Of a stretch of 64,000 bases of DNA, positions 53,022 to 62,731 are shown one piece after another. The notes below the pieces were generated by a model that was not told the origin of the DNA, searched no databases, and was given only the letters and a program-made list of their open reading frames with translations. Made by a program: the position numbers and the translations under genes. The stretch's first letter is position 1; each line of letters begins with the position of its first letter. The stretch is taken from positions 1 through 64,000 of the forward strand of contig CALWHG010000008.1 of NCBI GenBank assembly GCA_944380315.1, read 5' to 3'. This stretch comes from an uncultured Lachnospiraceae bacterium. GTDB taxonomy: Bacteria > Bacillota > Clostridia > Lachnospirales > Lachnospiraceae.

Positions 53022-54428
53022 TCAGTTGCGGTAAAGTATCTGTCCGTCTCCTACCACTGAGGCATCAAGGACTATATGATCATAGACGGAAAGCCCGTAA
53101 GAGGTGTTCCTGGCTATGATACAGTAGCCGTTGGAGCTCTCAAGCCTTTCTATACGCTTGAATACGGTATAGCCCTTATTTATATTGTAGACGCCTTCCA
53201 GGGGCTTCTGCAGGCTTATCTGGTGCCTGTCTGTGCTGTCCTCTCTGTCTACTACCACATCCCCGACCTTAAGCGGACTGGAATCCGTACATTCGATATA
53301 GCAGTACTCCCCGTCATTGTTGTAGATATCGGTGACGGTAAACTCCGAGGCGGTGCCTGTCTCCGTTATGACCTCCTTATAGAAGCCTTCATTGCCGGCA
53401 TCATCAGTATAAAGATAGACTGAAGGGATGACATAGAAATCCTTGGTAGTTATGGACCTTTCAGGTATCTTGAGCCCGGACACATTGTTTTGGGTGATCT
53501 CGAAGCTCAGGAACCGGTCATCGGCATAGTAGGTAAGGTAGCCGGTAAGCGAAAGCACACCGTAGCTGTTGCCGTCTGCTCCTATGATGGTCTCAAGGCC
53601 TGCAGTGGTGCTGATGTCGGCATCCGTAAGCTTTATGCGCAGACTTTTGCTGTCACCAAAATCCGCTATGTCCTGATCGTTCATACGGAAGACTATACGC
53701 CAGTTGTCTGAAGTGATAAGCTTGTAGGCCGGATCTCCGGCGGCAGTCAGCTCTCCGTTTGCGAGCTGCTGTCTCTCATAGGCTGCCCGGTCAAACATGC
53801 TCTCCTCCACCTGGGAGGGCTCCACATCCTCAAAGCCATCGACCACATAGCTGATCATGCCTGTCTGTGACGCATGACAGTCAGTAAAGCTTATACCTGA
53901 GGAACGGAGCTGATCACTCATGGTGCTCAGGATGCTCATGTTCTTGTACTCCGTGGCCATGGCCCCGAGATCTGAGGCAAGTGCATAAAGCTGATCAAAG
54001 TCAATATCACTGGCTGTCCTTGCATATTCCTGAAGGTCCTTGTGTATCTCGTCTATGTCAGTATCCGTGAAGCCTGAAAGCTCATCGCTGTGGCTTTCTA
54101 TATACTCATTGAGACTTCCGTTTTCATCTATGGAATAAACAGCAGTGCCTATGGCTATCTTCTTGCCAGAGGGTACATAATAGTTGAGATATCCGCTTCC
54201 TTCGGAGGGGATGACGGTCTCATCCCTCAATATGATGCCCTCATATATCTGCTCTCTGACTATGCTGCCCTCTTCCACCTCATAATAATTGACAGTCGAT
54301 CTCTGAGAATATGAGTATATCGTAAAAACAATGTAGCCAAACACTATAATGATGAAGATAAGTTTGGCTACATTGGAACCGCCGCGTCGCGGTATATGTA
54401 TGATGTTGTCTTTGTTGTTTTTTGCCAT
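53022..54428 (-). CDS. HlyD-like membrane-fusion protein
   Basis: A 468-residue protein anchored by one N-terminal helix (VAKLIFIIIVFGYIVFTIYSY). The extracellular part has a barrel-sandwich region (EVEEGSIVREQIYEGIILRDE, then PSGKKIAIGTAVY), a helical segment of about 100 residues and a C-terminal beta part, in the arrangement of HlyD-type adaptors found in clostridia. No ABC transporter is adjacent, so its role is open; location beside division and wall genes hints at an envelope function. The P-loop gene lies 25 bases upstream. Confidence 0.7.
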   Translation of the reverse strand: MAKNNKDNIIHIPRRGGSNVAKLIFIIIVFGYIVFTIYSYSQRSTVNYYEVEEGSIVREQIYEGIILRDETVIPSEGSGYLNYYVPSGKKIAIGTAVYSIDENGSLNEYIESHSDELSGFTDTDIDEIHKDLQEYARTASDIDFDQLYALASDLGAMATEYKNMSILSTMSDQLRSSGISFTDCHASQTGMISYVVDGFEDVEPSQVEESMFDRAAYERQQLANGELTAAGDPAYKLITSDNWRIVFRMNDQDIADFGDSKSLRIKLTDADISTTAGLETIIGADGNSYGVLSLTGYLTYYADDRFLSFEITQNNVSGLKIPERSITTKDFYVIPSVYLYTDDAGNEGFYKEVITETGTASEFTVTDIYNNDGEYCYIECTDSSPLKVGDVVVDREDSTDRHQISLQKPLEGVYNINKGYTVFKRIERLESSNGYCIIARNTSYGLSVYDHIVLDASVVGDGQILYRN

Positions 54429-54453
54429 CTATAAGGACAGGATAAATGAGCTA

Positions 54454-54873
54454 TCAGAGCTTGACAGACACATATTTCCTGCAGCCCTCAGGAAGGTCAT
54501 GCTCATCCATGGATATGCTTACTATGAAGTTGACATGGTACTTCTCTGAAAGCTCCTCAAGCTTTTCTACGATAGGAGTTATATCTGCGCCATAGAGATT
54601 GGCAACAGTAAGGAAACTGTCAAGGAACATATATTCAAGATCATGATCCTGTGAAATGATGCCACTGATGAATCCAACAAATCCATCCTCGCTGTTTACG
54701 GGGAAGCCGCTGACATTGATCAGTCTTATCCTGTTTGAAAGCTCATACATGTGCTGTGAAGACTTATCCACATATACTACGCTTCCGGTAGCTTCCTTTA
54801 TGGCCTTGTCAGCCTTCTCGAGGAGTATCTTGGTTTTGCCCTTACCCTTGCTACCAACGATTAACTCTATCAT
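54454..54873 (-). CDS. Small P-loop NTPase of unknown function
   Basis: A 139-residue protein with Walker A GSKGKGKTK (residues 7-15) and a hydrophobic-Asp segment LEYMFLDSFLT that may serve as Walker B. It resembles short ATPases found in Lachnospiraceae next to HlyD-like genes, some annotated loosely as twitching-motility-like. AGGAGA precedes the start on the minus strand. Function unknown. Confidence 0.65.
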   Translation of the reverse strand: MIELIVGSKGKGKTKILLEKADKAIKEATGSVVYVDKSSQHMYELSNRIRLINVSGFPVNSEDGFVGFISGIISQDHDLEYMFLDSFLTVANLYGADITPIVEKLEELSEKYHVNFIVSISMDEHDLPEGCRKYVSVKL

Positions 54874-55011
54874 AATCTCTCTTCTCCTTTAAAGATAGTT
54901 TTCTTGTTATTTAATTATATTACAGAGCGCATCCTTAATCAAGGAATTTTAAATTTTATGTAAAACAAAACTTACATCTGTAGGCCTTCGGACATGTGTC
55001 AAAAAGGCTGA

Positions 55012-55971
55012 TCAAAGTCCCTTCTCTATGAGGGTCCTCATGCCATTATAGAGGTCTTCATAGGTAGGGGCATTGAATACCACGGATATGAGTTCATCCC
55101 CGTCTCCCACTGTCTCAGAGAGCACGAGACAGAAGCCGGCTGCATTTGTATGGCCGGTCTTGCCAGCCTCCAGTGTAACGCCCTCCGGAAGGCTGAAATT
55201 GCCTGCAAGGAAGCCGTTACCGTTCGTCCAGGTCACCGATCTGACTGTACCGTCAGCAGACGTGACTGTGGCCGTATATTCCTTCTGGGAGGCAAACTGT
55301 GCAAACTCCGGGTTCTTCATGGCCTCATTGAGTATGAGGTACATATCATAGGCCGTGGTATAGTGATCGTCCTCAGGAAGCCCGTGCGGATTAGTAAAAT
55401 GCGAGCCGGTAGCTCCTATCATATGAGCTCTCTCATTCATCAGGGCCGTAAAGTCATCGAGACTGCCGCTGATATGATAGGCTATGGCCACAGCAGCATC
55501 ATTGCCGCTGGGGACCATGAGTCCGTAAAGCAGTTCTCTCAGAGTCAGCTGATCTCCCGGCATGAGATCTGCCATGGAGGAGCCGGATACCTGTATGTCG
55601 GATTCCTGAGGCACCGTCACCACAGAATCAAGATCTCCTAGCTCGAGAGCCAGAAGGCAGGTCAGCACCTTGGTGGTGGATGCCGGATATACCTTGTCAA
55701 ATATGGCGCCCTGTGAGACTACCGTGCCATTTGTAGTATCGAACAGACCAAATGCAGCAGCGTTGACACCGTCTGTATTAAGATCAGTATCACTCTCAGG
55801 TACACAAAGAGCGGATGCAAAGCCAGGTGCCTTGAATCCGTCCTCTGAATGATCCATCATATCCTCTGCTGCAAGACCAGCCTGATCATAAGCGTCAGGC
55901 AAGGTGCTCCCGCAGGAGCACAGCATCATGCAGCCGATCAAAAGAGTAAAAAGCTTAATTCTTAGATTCAC
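55012..55971 (-). CDS. D-alanyl-D-alanine carboxypeptidase lipoprotein (PBP5 family)
   Basis: A 319-residue low-molecular-weight penicillin-binding protein that trims pentapeptides in peptidoglycan. SxxK is in YPASTTKVL, SxN in VPSGNDAA and KTG in AGKTGHTNAAG. The signal peptide ends in the lipobox MLCSC, so it is a lipoprotein rather than C-terminally anchored. I choose GTG 55971, which has a GGAG site and a good signal peptide; TTG 55995 would extend further into mgsA. It overlaps mgsA by 17 bases. Confidence 0.9.
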   Translation of the reverse strand: MNLRIKLFTLLIGCMMLCSCGSTLPDAYDQAGLAAEDMMDHSEDGFKAPGFASALCVPESDTDLNTDGVNAAAFGLFDTTNGTVVSQGAIFDKVYPASTTKVLTCLLALELGDLDSVVTVPQESDIQVSGSSMADLMPGDQLTLRELLYGLMVPSGNDAAVAIAYHISGSLDDFTALMNERAHMIGATGSHFTNPHGLPEDDHYTTAYDMYLILNEAMKNPEFAQFASQKEYTATVTSADGTVRSVTWTNGNGFLAGNFSLPEGVTLEAGKTGHTNAAGFCLVLSETVGDGDELISVVFNAPTYEDLYNGMRTLIEKGL

Positions 55972-56350
55972 GCCACTCGAGATCTCCGTTTTCAAGTGCT
56001 CTTATAAGCAGTTCTGCAGTGGCAATGTTGGTTGCCAGAGGGATATTGTAGGTATCGCAGAGCTTTACCACATTGTTGACATCCGGTTCATGAGGAGCCG
56101 GGTGCTGAGGATCCCTCAAAAATATGATCATATCCAGATCATTGTTTGCTATCTGAGCCGCCATCTGCTGCTGACCTCCCAGGTGACCTGCAAGGAATTT
56201 ATGTATATGCAGGTTCGTTACCTCCTCGATCAGCCGGCCGGTGGTGCCAGTCGCATAAAGCTCATTGCGTGAAAGGACTCCTCTGTAGGCTATACAGAAA
56301 TTCTGCATGAGCTTCTTCTTTGAATCATGTGCGATCAGTCCTACATTCAT
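55955..56350 (-). CDS. mgsA: MgsA-family protein lacking the canonical catalytic Asp
   Basis: A 131-residue methylglyoxal synthase family member. IAHD (His 8, Asp 9), ATGTTGRL and APHEPDV (His 87, Asp 90) are kept. The loop that reads SGPLGGDQQ in known enzymes is AGHLGGQQQ here, so the catalytic Asp is Gln 60 and the Ser-Gly-Pro phosphate contact is also changed. It may be inactive or have another role. It lies between rodA and a carboxypeptidase gene in the wall-synthesis block; the intact paralogue is at 9872-10351. Confidence 0.85.
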   Translation of the reverse strand: MNVGLIAHDSKKKLMQNFCIAYRGVLSRNELYATGTTGRLIEEVTNLHIHKFLAGHLGGQQQMAAQIANNDLDMIIFLRDPQHPAPHEPDVNNVVKLCDTYNIPLATNIATAELLIRALENGDLEWRESKN

Positions 56351-56369
56351 GAAACTACCCTCTCCTTCT

Positions 56370-57494
56370 CTATTTGGGCTTCCTCTGCATCCCTATATTC
56401 AGCACTAACCCCAAGCCGATATAGAGCGCCAGCAGCGATGATATGCCGCGGCTGAAGAAAGGAAGCGTAACTCCCGTATTAGGAAACAGTCCGGTGGCAA
56501 CGGCTATGTTGGTGAAGGTCTGGAAGCCTATCCAAACAGCCACTCCCACACAGATGATCTTACCCCCGACATCTCTGGATCTGCTTGCTATATACAGGAT
56601 GATCAGCAATATAAGTATATACCCCAGGAATATGAACAGGCATCCACGGAAGCCAAGCTCCTCACCTATGATGGCAAAGATGAAGTCCGTATCCTCCTCT
56701 ATGAGGAAGTCACCGGCCTTTACTGAGCTTATGTCAGTGTTGTACAGGCCCTTGCCGAAGAAGCCTCCGGATGCTATGGCGGTGATGGAGTTTGCCTGCT
56801 GAACATATGTGTCCGAATACTGCTCCGGATAAAGGAATCCCAGGATCCTGAGCTTCTGATAATCTGTCAGGAACGGGATATGCTCATACAGGCTGGTGCT
56901 GAAGCTGTAAAATATGACCAGCAGCAGGGCTCCTGCCCCTCCCAGTATGCCTCCTATCCACTTATAGCTCAATCCCGCAGCAAAATACATGCCGCAAAAA
57001 ATGACAGTGAATATGATGGTCGTACTGAGGTTCGGCTCCAGCAAAATGAGTACAGCAGTCAGTCCAAAAAGCAGGGATGCTCTCAGCACTGTCCTGGGAC
57101 TGCTCAGGTCCTCCTCATGCCGCTCGAAATACCAGGCAAAAAATATGATTATGGCGACCTTTATAAACTCAGTAGGCTGGATCTGCCCCACTACGGGAAG
57201 CACTATCCACCTGCTCGCTCCGCCGTGGGCAGCGCCCCAGGCAAGTACGGCTACCAGCATGATGATGCTGACTATATAAAACATCCTGCCGTGCTTAAGG
57301 AGCCTTCGATAGTCTATGAAGGAGACCACTATACATACGCAGATACTGACCAGTGTGCCGAGTATCTGTCTCGACACTATGCTCTCATCCATGTTTGATG
57401 CAGAGTTTACTACGAATACTCCGCACACGTTGAGTGCTATGACCAGTATCAGCAGAACGAAATTATAATATTTGATATCGTAGTCAAATTTCAT
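56370..57494 (-). CDS. rodA: Rod shape-determining SEDS protein RodA
   Basis: A 374-residue SEDS glycosyltransferase with ten transmembrane helices that polymerises lipid II for side-wall synthesis together with PBP2. The core Asp-containing motif region is LLIEEDTDFIFAIIGEELGF, followed by NTGVTLPFFSRGISSLL near the end, as in RodA/FtsW. Pairing with the mrdA gene 61 bases upstream supports RodA over FtsW. Confidence 0.93.
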   Translation of the reverse strand: MKFDYDIKYYNFVLLILVIALNVCGVFVVNSASNMDESIVSRQILGTLVSICVCIVVSFIDYRRLLKHGRMFYIVSIIMLVAVLAWGAAHGGASRWIVLPVVGQIQPTEFIKVAIIIFFAWYFERHEEDLSSPRTVLRASLLFGLTAVLILLEPNLSTTIIFTVIFCGMYFAAGLSYKWIGGILGGAGALLLVIFYSFSTSLYEHIPFLTDYQKLRILGFLYPEQYSDTYVQQANSITAIASGGFFGKGLYNTDISSVKAGDFLIEEDTDFIFAIIGEELGFRGCLFIFLGYILILLIILYIASRSRDVGGKIICVGVAVWIGFQTFTNIAVATGLFPNTGVTLPFFSRGISSLLALYIGLGLVLNIGMQRKPK

Positions 57495-57555
57495 CCATTT
57501 ACCTTAGTATACTATACCATCAGAGAAAATGTTACAAAATCTTGCAAAAACTTAA

Positions 57556-60474
57556 TCAGCCGCCGCTGACATTGTAGATGCCTATGCCTCTTGCATCACC
57601 GCTTATGATGGAAGGCAGATCAGTGCCGCCATAATAGTAATTGTAGACGCGCTTTGCAAGGGATGCGGCATTTCCGGAGGAATATCCGAAGGGTATCATG
57701 ACAGTCACTGCTATCTCCGGATCCTCATAGGGTGCATAGGATATGAAGACCGCATGATTTCCCCTGGTCTTTACCTCCTCGGCTGTACCTGTCTTTCCAG
57801 CTATCTGCACCGTGTTAAAATCTGAAAACACCCTCGCAGCGACACCATCGGTGATGACGTCCCTGACACCACCCTGAACTATATCCCAGGTAGTATCAGA
57901 TATATCAACTGTACCGGTGATCTCTGCAGGGAACTCATCGATGACATTGCCCTCCGCATCTGTCTGTGTACGGAGCAGGGTCAGATCAAATACCGTGCCC
58001 CTGTTCGCCAGTGCAGTGGTATATCTGGCCATCTGTACGTTGTTATAGGAATGTGTGCCCTGTCCAAAGGAGGAACGCTCAGGATCCTCATCAGAGATAT
58101 GAGGCTCATTTTCATCGATCTGAATGCCGCTCTTGCGGTCCAGCCCGAACATGGCAGCGTACTTATGCAGGAGCTCAAGGCCCTGCTGGGTGCTGGTCAC
58201 ATCCTCCTCAGGAGTGAGCCCCGCCTCAGTCACTGAAAGCAGATGTCCATATGCGGAGAAGCAATAGTTACAGGAGTTCTCTATGGCCTCTCTCACTGTC
58301 AGCTCTCCATGTCCCGGAGGCCCAAGCCAGCAGTCTATCTCAGGATCCGTATATTCATACACTCCGGTACAGTCCACGGTCTCCGTAGGGCTTATCTTAC
58401 CCTCCTCAAGTACCGCTATGGCAGCTATGGGCTTGAAGGTGGAACCGGGCGCCTTGTTTGTCTGGGTCGCTGAGTTTATGAGTGGCAGTGACTGGTCATT
58501 GAGGCATTCGTTGAAATAGGCAGGGTCATTGATACGGTTATTGTCGTAGCCTGGATAGGTAACGAGAGCCTTGACCTCACCCGTCTTCACATCGGTCACT
58601 ACCACTGATGCCATGCAGGGATCAAGGGCCAGCTGCGCAGGGGTGATATCCAGATCATAGATACAGTCTATGAAAAAGGAAAATGCATAGCTTTCATCAC
58701 CCATGGACAGCATGGCGTATGCCTGCTCATCCATATCAAGTATCCCCTGCTCAAACAGAGCCATACAAAGGAGATTGCCTGAGATGGTGTCATTTATGAT
58801 CATGTTCTTATATATAAGCTTTTCAAAGCCGTCATCCTCGGCCATATCAGCCATGATGAGCTCTACTATCTGGCCGTAAAGGGCATCAGCATCCTCATAG
58901 CGTGAGGTCCTCTCTGTCTCAAAGCCGGTCGTATCTATGAAGCCCTCGGATATACCGCTATATATAAAGCTCCTCAGGCTGATGGTATCATCTCTCCAGG
59001 CAAGATAGCTCTCGGACTGACGGTCTATGGCCTGAGTGTCTATAAGTCCTCCCGACCCCGAAAGGTATTCATATATATAGACCATGTAGGAATAATACTC
59101 ATCGGTAAGCTCTTCCATGGTATAGGCAGTATCGCTGGAAAGCTGTGCCCTGACAGTGTTGAGCACTATCTCCTTATGCTCCTCAAAGGCAGAGCCTATG
59201 GCCTTCTCTGCAGTACCGGACTCCTCATAAAGGAAGCTGTCCTTGTCCAGCACATTGTTGTTTATCAGCTGATAGTAAGCGTCATCGATGGATATGAGTA
59301 TGTTTGAGGAATCGTAGACCTCAGGAAGCTCCGACTCTGACATATTCACAATCTTGTTTGCCAGTATGCTGGCAAGCTGCTGCTCCATCAGATGGTAGAT
59401 GCCTATCTGAAGGTTCTGCTCTATGGTCAGATAAAAATTGTCACCCGCCTCAGGATCAGTGCTGCTTATGATCTCTGATATGTTACCATAGCTGTCCACA
59501 TACATATGTGTCTCGCCCTTTTTACCCTGGAGGGCAGTCTCCATGGTGGCTTCCAGGCCCGTAGCTCCAACGATATCCGTGATCTCGTAGCTGAGATCCG
59601 CCTTCTGGAGCTCCTGAAGCTGCTCCTGGTTCCTTATGGCACCGGTATAGCCTATGATGTGTGAGAAATACTTGGCGTTGTTGTAGCGCCTTATATAGGT
59701 CTCCTCGACCTCCACGCCCTTCAGCTCAGCTGCATTTTCCTTGATCTCAGCCATACAGCTCTCATCTATATCCGTGGCTATGGTAGTGCTCTCATAGCGC
59801 CTGAAGGCTGACTGCCTGAGGGCATAGAGGATCTTGACCATGTCAAGGAGACGCTGATCATTGATGATGACAGCAGACCCCGCCTCATCCTTTACGGAAT
59901 CAAAGGCATACAGCTTTACCATGAGCATCAGACAGTCATATGCACTTATGTCCGAGTCATAGCGTGGTGAGCTGTCAAGCATGTCCGTGGTCACGGTGGT
60001 GCTGTATACGCTGCTGTAGACATTTGCAAGGAAGCGGCGCCTGGCTGCATTGCTTGAAGAGGTGAAGTAAAACCCTCCGTCCTCATCCATGGCCACCTCA
60101 AAGCTCGATACCACGCTCTCACCATGCTTTTCCAGTATGGACGCAAGCTCATGCAGCATGAGGTTGCGGCTGTTGTAATCTCCTGTATAGGCTCCTATGT
60201 CAGTGATGGTCACATTGTAGCTGAGCCTGTTGTAAGCAAGCAGATTGCCGTTGGCATCATAGATGTTGCCTCTGGTACCGGGTACGGTCACCACTCTCTC
60301 TATGGAGCTTATGAAGTCCTCCTGGTACTGATCGGACTGATTGATCTGAAGATCAAAAAGCCTCATGAAAAGTATCCCAAAGGCAGCAAGGAATATAAGG
60401 CCCATAGCAAACAGCCGGCTCTGTACGAGCCGGATGAGCAGATCCTTTAATAATTCCCTGATATCCTTAAGCAA
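57556..60474 (-). CDS. mrdA: Penicillin-binding protein 2 (class B, elongasome) with large insertion
   Basis: Class B PBP that cross-links peptidoglycan made by RodA. One N-terminal helix (LFAMGLIFLAAFGILFMRLF), the dimerisation domain with VPGTRGNIYDANGNLLA, and the transpeptidase domain with SxxK (GSTFKP, Ser about 678), SxN (NSCNYC, about 734) and KTG (AGKTGTAEE, about 894). About 245 helical, acidic residues (roughly 375-620) are inserted between FYLTIEQNLQ and SVVVTDVKTGEVKALV, giving 972 residues against 600-720 usually. I start at TTG 60474 because AGGAGAGG lies 8 bases before it; ATG 60504 would add 10 residues and overlap mreD more. Confidence 0.92.
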   Translation of the reverse strand: MLKDIRELLKDLLIRLVQSRLFAMGLIFLAAFGILFMRLFDLQINQSDQYQEDFISSIERVVTVPGTRGNIYDANGNLLAYNRLSYNVTITDIGAYTGDYNSRNLMLHELASILEKHGESVVSSFEVAMDEDGGFYFTSSSNAARRRFLANVYSSVYSTTVTTDMLDSSPRYDSDISAYDCLMLMVKLYAFDSVKDEAGSAVIINDQRLLDMVKILYALRQSAFRRYESTTIATDIDESCMAEIKENAAELKGVEVEETYIRRYNNAKYFSHIIGYTGAIRNQEQLQELQKADLSYEITDIVGATGLEATMETALQGKKGETHMYVDSYGNISEIISSTDPEAGDNFYLTIEQNLQIGIYHLMEQQLASILANKIVNMSESELPEVYDSSNILISIDDAYYQLINNNVLDKDSFLYEESGTAEKAIGSAFEEHKEIVLNTVRAQLSSDTAYTMEELTDEYYSYMVYIYEYLSGSGGLIDTQAIDRQSESYLAWRDDTISLRSFIYSGISEGFIDTTGFETERTSRYEDADALYGQIVELIMADMAEDDGFEKLIYKNMIINDTISGNLLCMALFEQGILDMDEQAYAMLSMGDESYAFSFFIDCIYDLDITPAQLALDPCMASVVVTDVKTGEVKALVTYPGYDNNRINDPAYFNECLNDQSLPLINSATQTNKAPGSTFKPIAAIAVLEEGKISPTETVDCTGVYEYTDPEIDCWLGPPGHGELTVREAIENSCNYCFSAYGHLLSVTEAGLTPEEDVTSTQQGLELLHKYAAMFGLDRKSGIQIDENEPHISDEDPERSSFGQGTHSYNNVQMARYTTALANRGTVFDLTLLRTQTDAEGNVIDEFPAEITGTVDISDTTWDIVQGGVRDVITDGVAARVFSDFNTVQIAGKTGTAEEVKTRGNHAVFISYAPYEDPEIAVTVMIPFGYSSGNAASLAKRVYNYYYGGTDLPSIISGDARGIGIYNVSGG

Positions 60475-61003
60475 TGTTCTGGCCTCTCCTCTGTTCCATG
60501 TCATCGAGCTTCTTTCCTACCTTGAGGAAGACTCTGTAAACTATAAGAGTAACTATCAGTGAAAATACCAGCTCCGGCAGTACTATGCGGAGCATATAAT
60601 ACAGAAGATCGAACTTTCCTCTCATTAAAAATCTGAATACGAAGATATACAGATTGTATATTATCTCGTTTGCCCCGCATAAAAGCAGGGGCAGGGTGAT
60701 GAAATCATCATAATAGTATCTGGTAAATATACCATTTACATAGCCGCAGCAGACAAAGATAAGGGAATAAAACCCGAAGGGGCCCGTATAGAAAAGATCC
60801 ATAAGGAGCCCGGCAAAAAGCCCGCAGATCATGCCAGTCATACTTCCATAGATGAATCCAAAGGAAAAGGTAAGTATGAGCAGCAGATTAGGCACCGCTG
60901 AAAAAAAGGTGACAAGGGGAAAGACCGAGGTCTGTATGATGAATGCTCCCAGTATGAGGAGCGCATATATGGATATCCTTTTTATAAGCTTTCTGTATTT
61001 CAA
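60467..61003 (-). CDS. mreD: Rod shape-determining protein MreD
   Basis: A 178-residue membrane protein with about five helices (SIYALLILGAFIIQTSVFPLV, then PNLLLILTFSFGFIYG) linking MreC and PBP2 in the elongasome. TTG 61003 is the first reasonable start after the mreC stop; frames starting earlier lie inside mreC and add a non-membrane basic segment. No strong ribosome binding site is visible, so coupling to mreC is likely. Confidence 0.88.
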   Translation of the reverse strand: MKYRKLIKRISIYALLILGAFIIQTSVFPLVTFFSAVPNLLLILTFSFGFIYGSMTGMICGLFAGLLMDLFYTGPFGFYSLIFVCCGYVNGIFTRYYYDDFITLPLLLCGANEIIYNLYIFVFRFLMRGKFDLLYYMLRIVLPELVFSLIVTLIVYRVFLKVGKKLDDMEQRRGQNIA

Positions 61004-61019
61004 TGATAGTGTCTGCGCA

Positions 61020-61892
61020 TCAGTATATGACCTCCGCAGCCTCCTCACTGTGATCTGTGATGCCAAGCTCTGACTTGGTCTGTGTGATGACCAGCACCTC
61101 CTGAAGGTCGCTGAAATCACCGGCCGGCACCAGCAGTCCTGACTTGGTAAGCTGCTGTGAATCGACCTCTATGTCTGTGGCATAGCCTATGAGTATGCCA
61201 GGAAGGAACTTGGTGCTTATGTTGGAGGTGACTATGGCGTCACCATCGCTTATGTTTGCATTTTTGTCAATATCCGTAAGGCTCAGCAGTCCCTGCTCAA
61301 AGAGCTCGAGATCTCCGTTTACGAAACAGCCGTCTCCGCTGTGCTGTGACATGGCAGAGACGCTGGATTCATCATCGATGATGCTCCTTACGGTGGCATA
61401 ATTTGCCCCTACCTCAGTGACTATGCCTATGAGCCCCCCTCCTGATAGCACATTCATGTCTACTCTTATGCCGTCAACGGAGCCCTTGTCTATACGGAAG
61501 ACCTGAAACCACTGATTGGAGTCCTTGGCTATGACTCTGGCAGCCACCTTGGGATACTGCATATACTGTGTATCCAGCTCATAGAGCAGCCTCAGCCTTT
61601 CTAGCTCCTCAGTCTCAGACCTGAGCCTGTTATTTTCCTCCGTAAGGGATGCTATGCGGTCCTCCAGCTCCTGATTGCGATCATAGACATCGCGAAGATC
61701 TGAAAACTCCTTTATGGTATCATAAATAGCGGTGCCTGCGGTATTGACACCCTCCTGGACCGGTACCAGCGCATAGCCCACTACCCTTCTGATGGGGTCG
61801 AAGGCTCCGCCCTGGATCGAGCTCAGGACTATGAGCACCGTGCATATGACAGTCAGTATTATGAACATGTATTTTGAAGCTTTATTGTCCAT
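61020..61892 (-). CDS. mreC: Rod shape-determining protein MreC
   Basis: A 290-residue elongasome scaffold. A single N-terminal helix (YMFIILTVICTVLIVLSSIQ) is followed by a coiled coil (QELEDRIASLTEENNRL, to about residue 105) and the beta-rich MreC domain with VIAKDSNQWFQVFRIDKG and SGGGLIGIVTEVG. ATG 61892 gives the usual short cytoplasmic N-terminus; GTG 61964 would overlap radC by 62 bases. mreB, which normally precedes mreC, is not here. Confidence 0.93.
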   Translation of the reverse strand: MDNKASKYMFIILTVICTVLIVLSSIQGGAFDPIRRVVGYALVPVQEGVNTAGTAIYDTIKEFSDLRDVYDRNQELEDRIASLTEENNRLRSETEELERLRLLYELDTQYMQYPKVAARVIAKDSNQWFQVFRIDKGSVDGIRVDMNVLSGGGLIGIVTEVGANYATVRSIIDDESSVSAMSQHSGDGCFVNGDLELFEQGLLSLTDIDKNANISDGDAIVTSNISTKFLPGILIGYATDIEVDSQQLTKSGLLVPAGDFSDLQEVLVITQTKSELGITDHSEEAAEVIY

Positions 61893-61902
61893 GTCAGATA
61901 TA

Positions 61903-62613
61903 TCAGAGGCTGTCCCCTTTCCTGAAAAGGCCGGCCTCACTGAAGCTGAGGTATTCGTTGTCACCTATGATGAGGCAATCCATGAGAGGTATGTTCATCA
62001 TCTGCCCAAGCATCCTCAGCATGATGGCAAAGTTTATATCGGCCTCCGAGGGCCTGGTGGATCCGCTGGGATGGTTATGTACTATCACAAAGGCCGCCGC
62101 TCTGTATTTGATAGCCTCAAAAAATATCTCTCTGGCCGATATGGCCGAGGCATTGACCGTACCCTGGGATACAGGCACACTCTGCAGCAGCCGGTTCTGT
62201 GAATCCAGAAGCAGCAGGTAGACCCTTTCCTGATTGCAGTATCTCAGCTCCTCCATATACAGATCAGCTATGGAGGAAGGGGTGCTGAGCGTCACTCTTC
62301 TCCTGGATCTGGTCTTCCATATACGCTTCGAAAGCTCAGAGATGGCAGCAAGCTGGGTGGCCTTTACAGGCCCTATGCCCCTTATGCTCCGGAAATCCGA
62401 ATCAGTATAGTACATCAAATTGAGTATGCCGTCTTCCCTGCCATACAGATTAAGAAGCTCTGTGGCCACCTTAAGTGCATTGCTGTCTCTGGTGCCGCTC
62501 CTTATGATGATGGCAAGCAGCTCCGCGTCACTGAGACGCTCGGCTCCGAGCTCGGCAAACTTCTCATAAGGCTGAAGACTGTCCGGAGATACGTAGTCCT
62601 TGTTTTTATGCAT
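61903..62613 (-). CDS. radC: RadC-family JAB-domain protein
   Basis: A 236-residue protein with an N-terminal helix-hairpin-helix (IRGIGPVKATQLAAISEL) and a C-terminal JAB/MPN-like metal domain with IVHNHPSGSTRPSEAD. Despite the name, no repair function has been confirmed for the family. It precedes mreC, the conserved clostridial order except that mreB is missing between them. Confidence 0.93.
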   Translation of the reverse strand: MHKNKDYVSPDSLQPYEKFAELGAERLSDAELLAIIIRSGTRDSNALKVATELLNLYGREDGILNLMYYTDSDFRSIRGIGPVKATQLAAISELSKRIWKTRSRRRVTLSTPSSIADLYMEELRYCNQERVYLLLLDSQNRLLQSVPVSQGTVNASAISAREIFFEAIKYRAAAFVIVHNHPSGSTRPSEADINFAIMLRMLGQMMNIPLMDCLIIGDNEYLSFSEAGLFRKGDSL

Positions 62614-62731
62614 TTGATTAGCCCCTTTCTACCGGACAGAGACTGATCGCATTTTGACATTTTACCATAAAAACGGACAGCTGTGCAAATGTCAGAGAAG
62701 TTTTAGAAAAGCTTAATGAAATCGATAAAAA

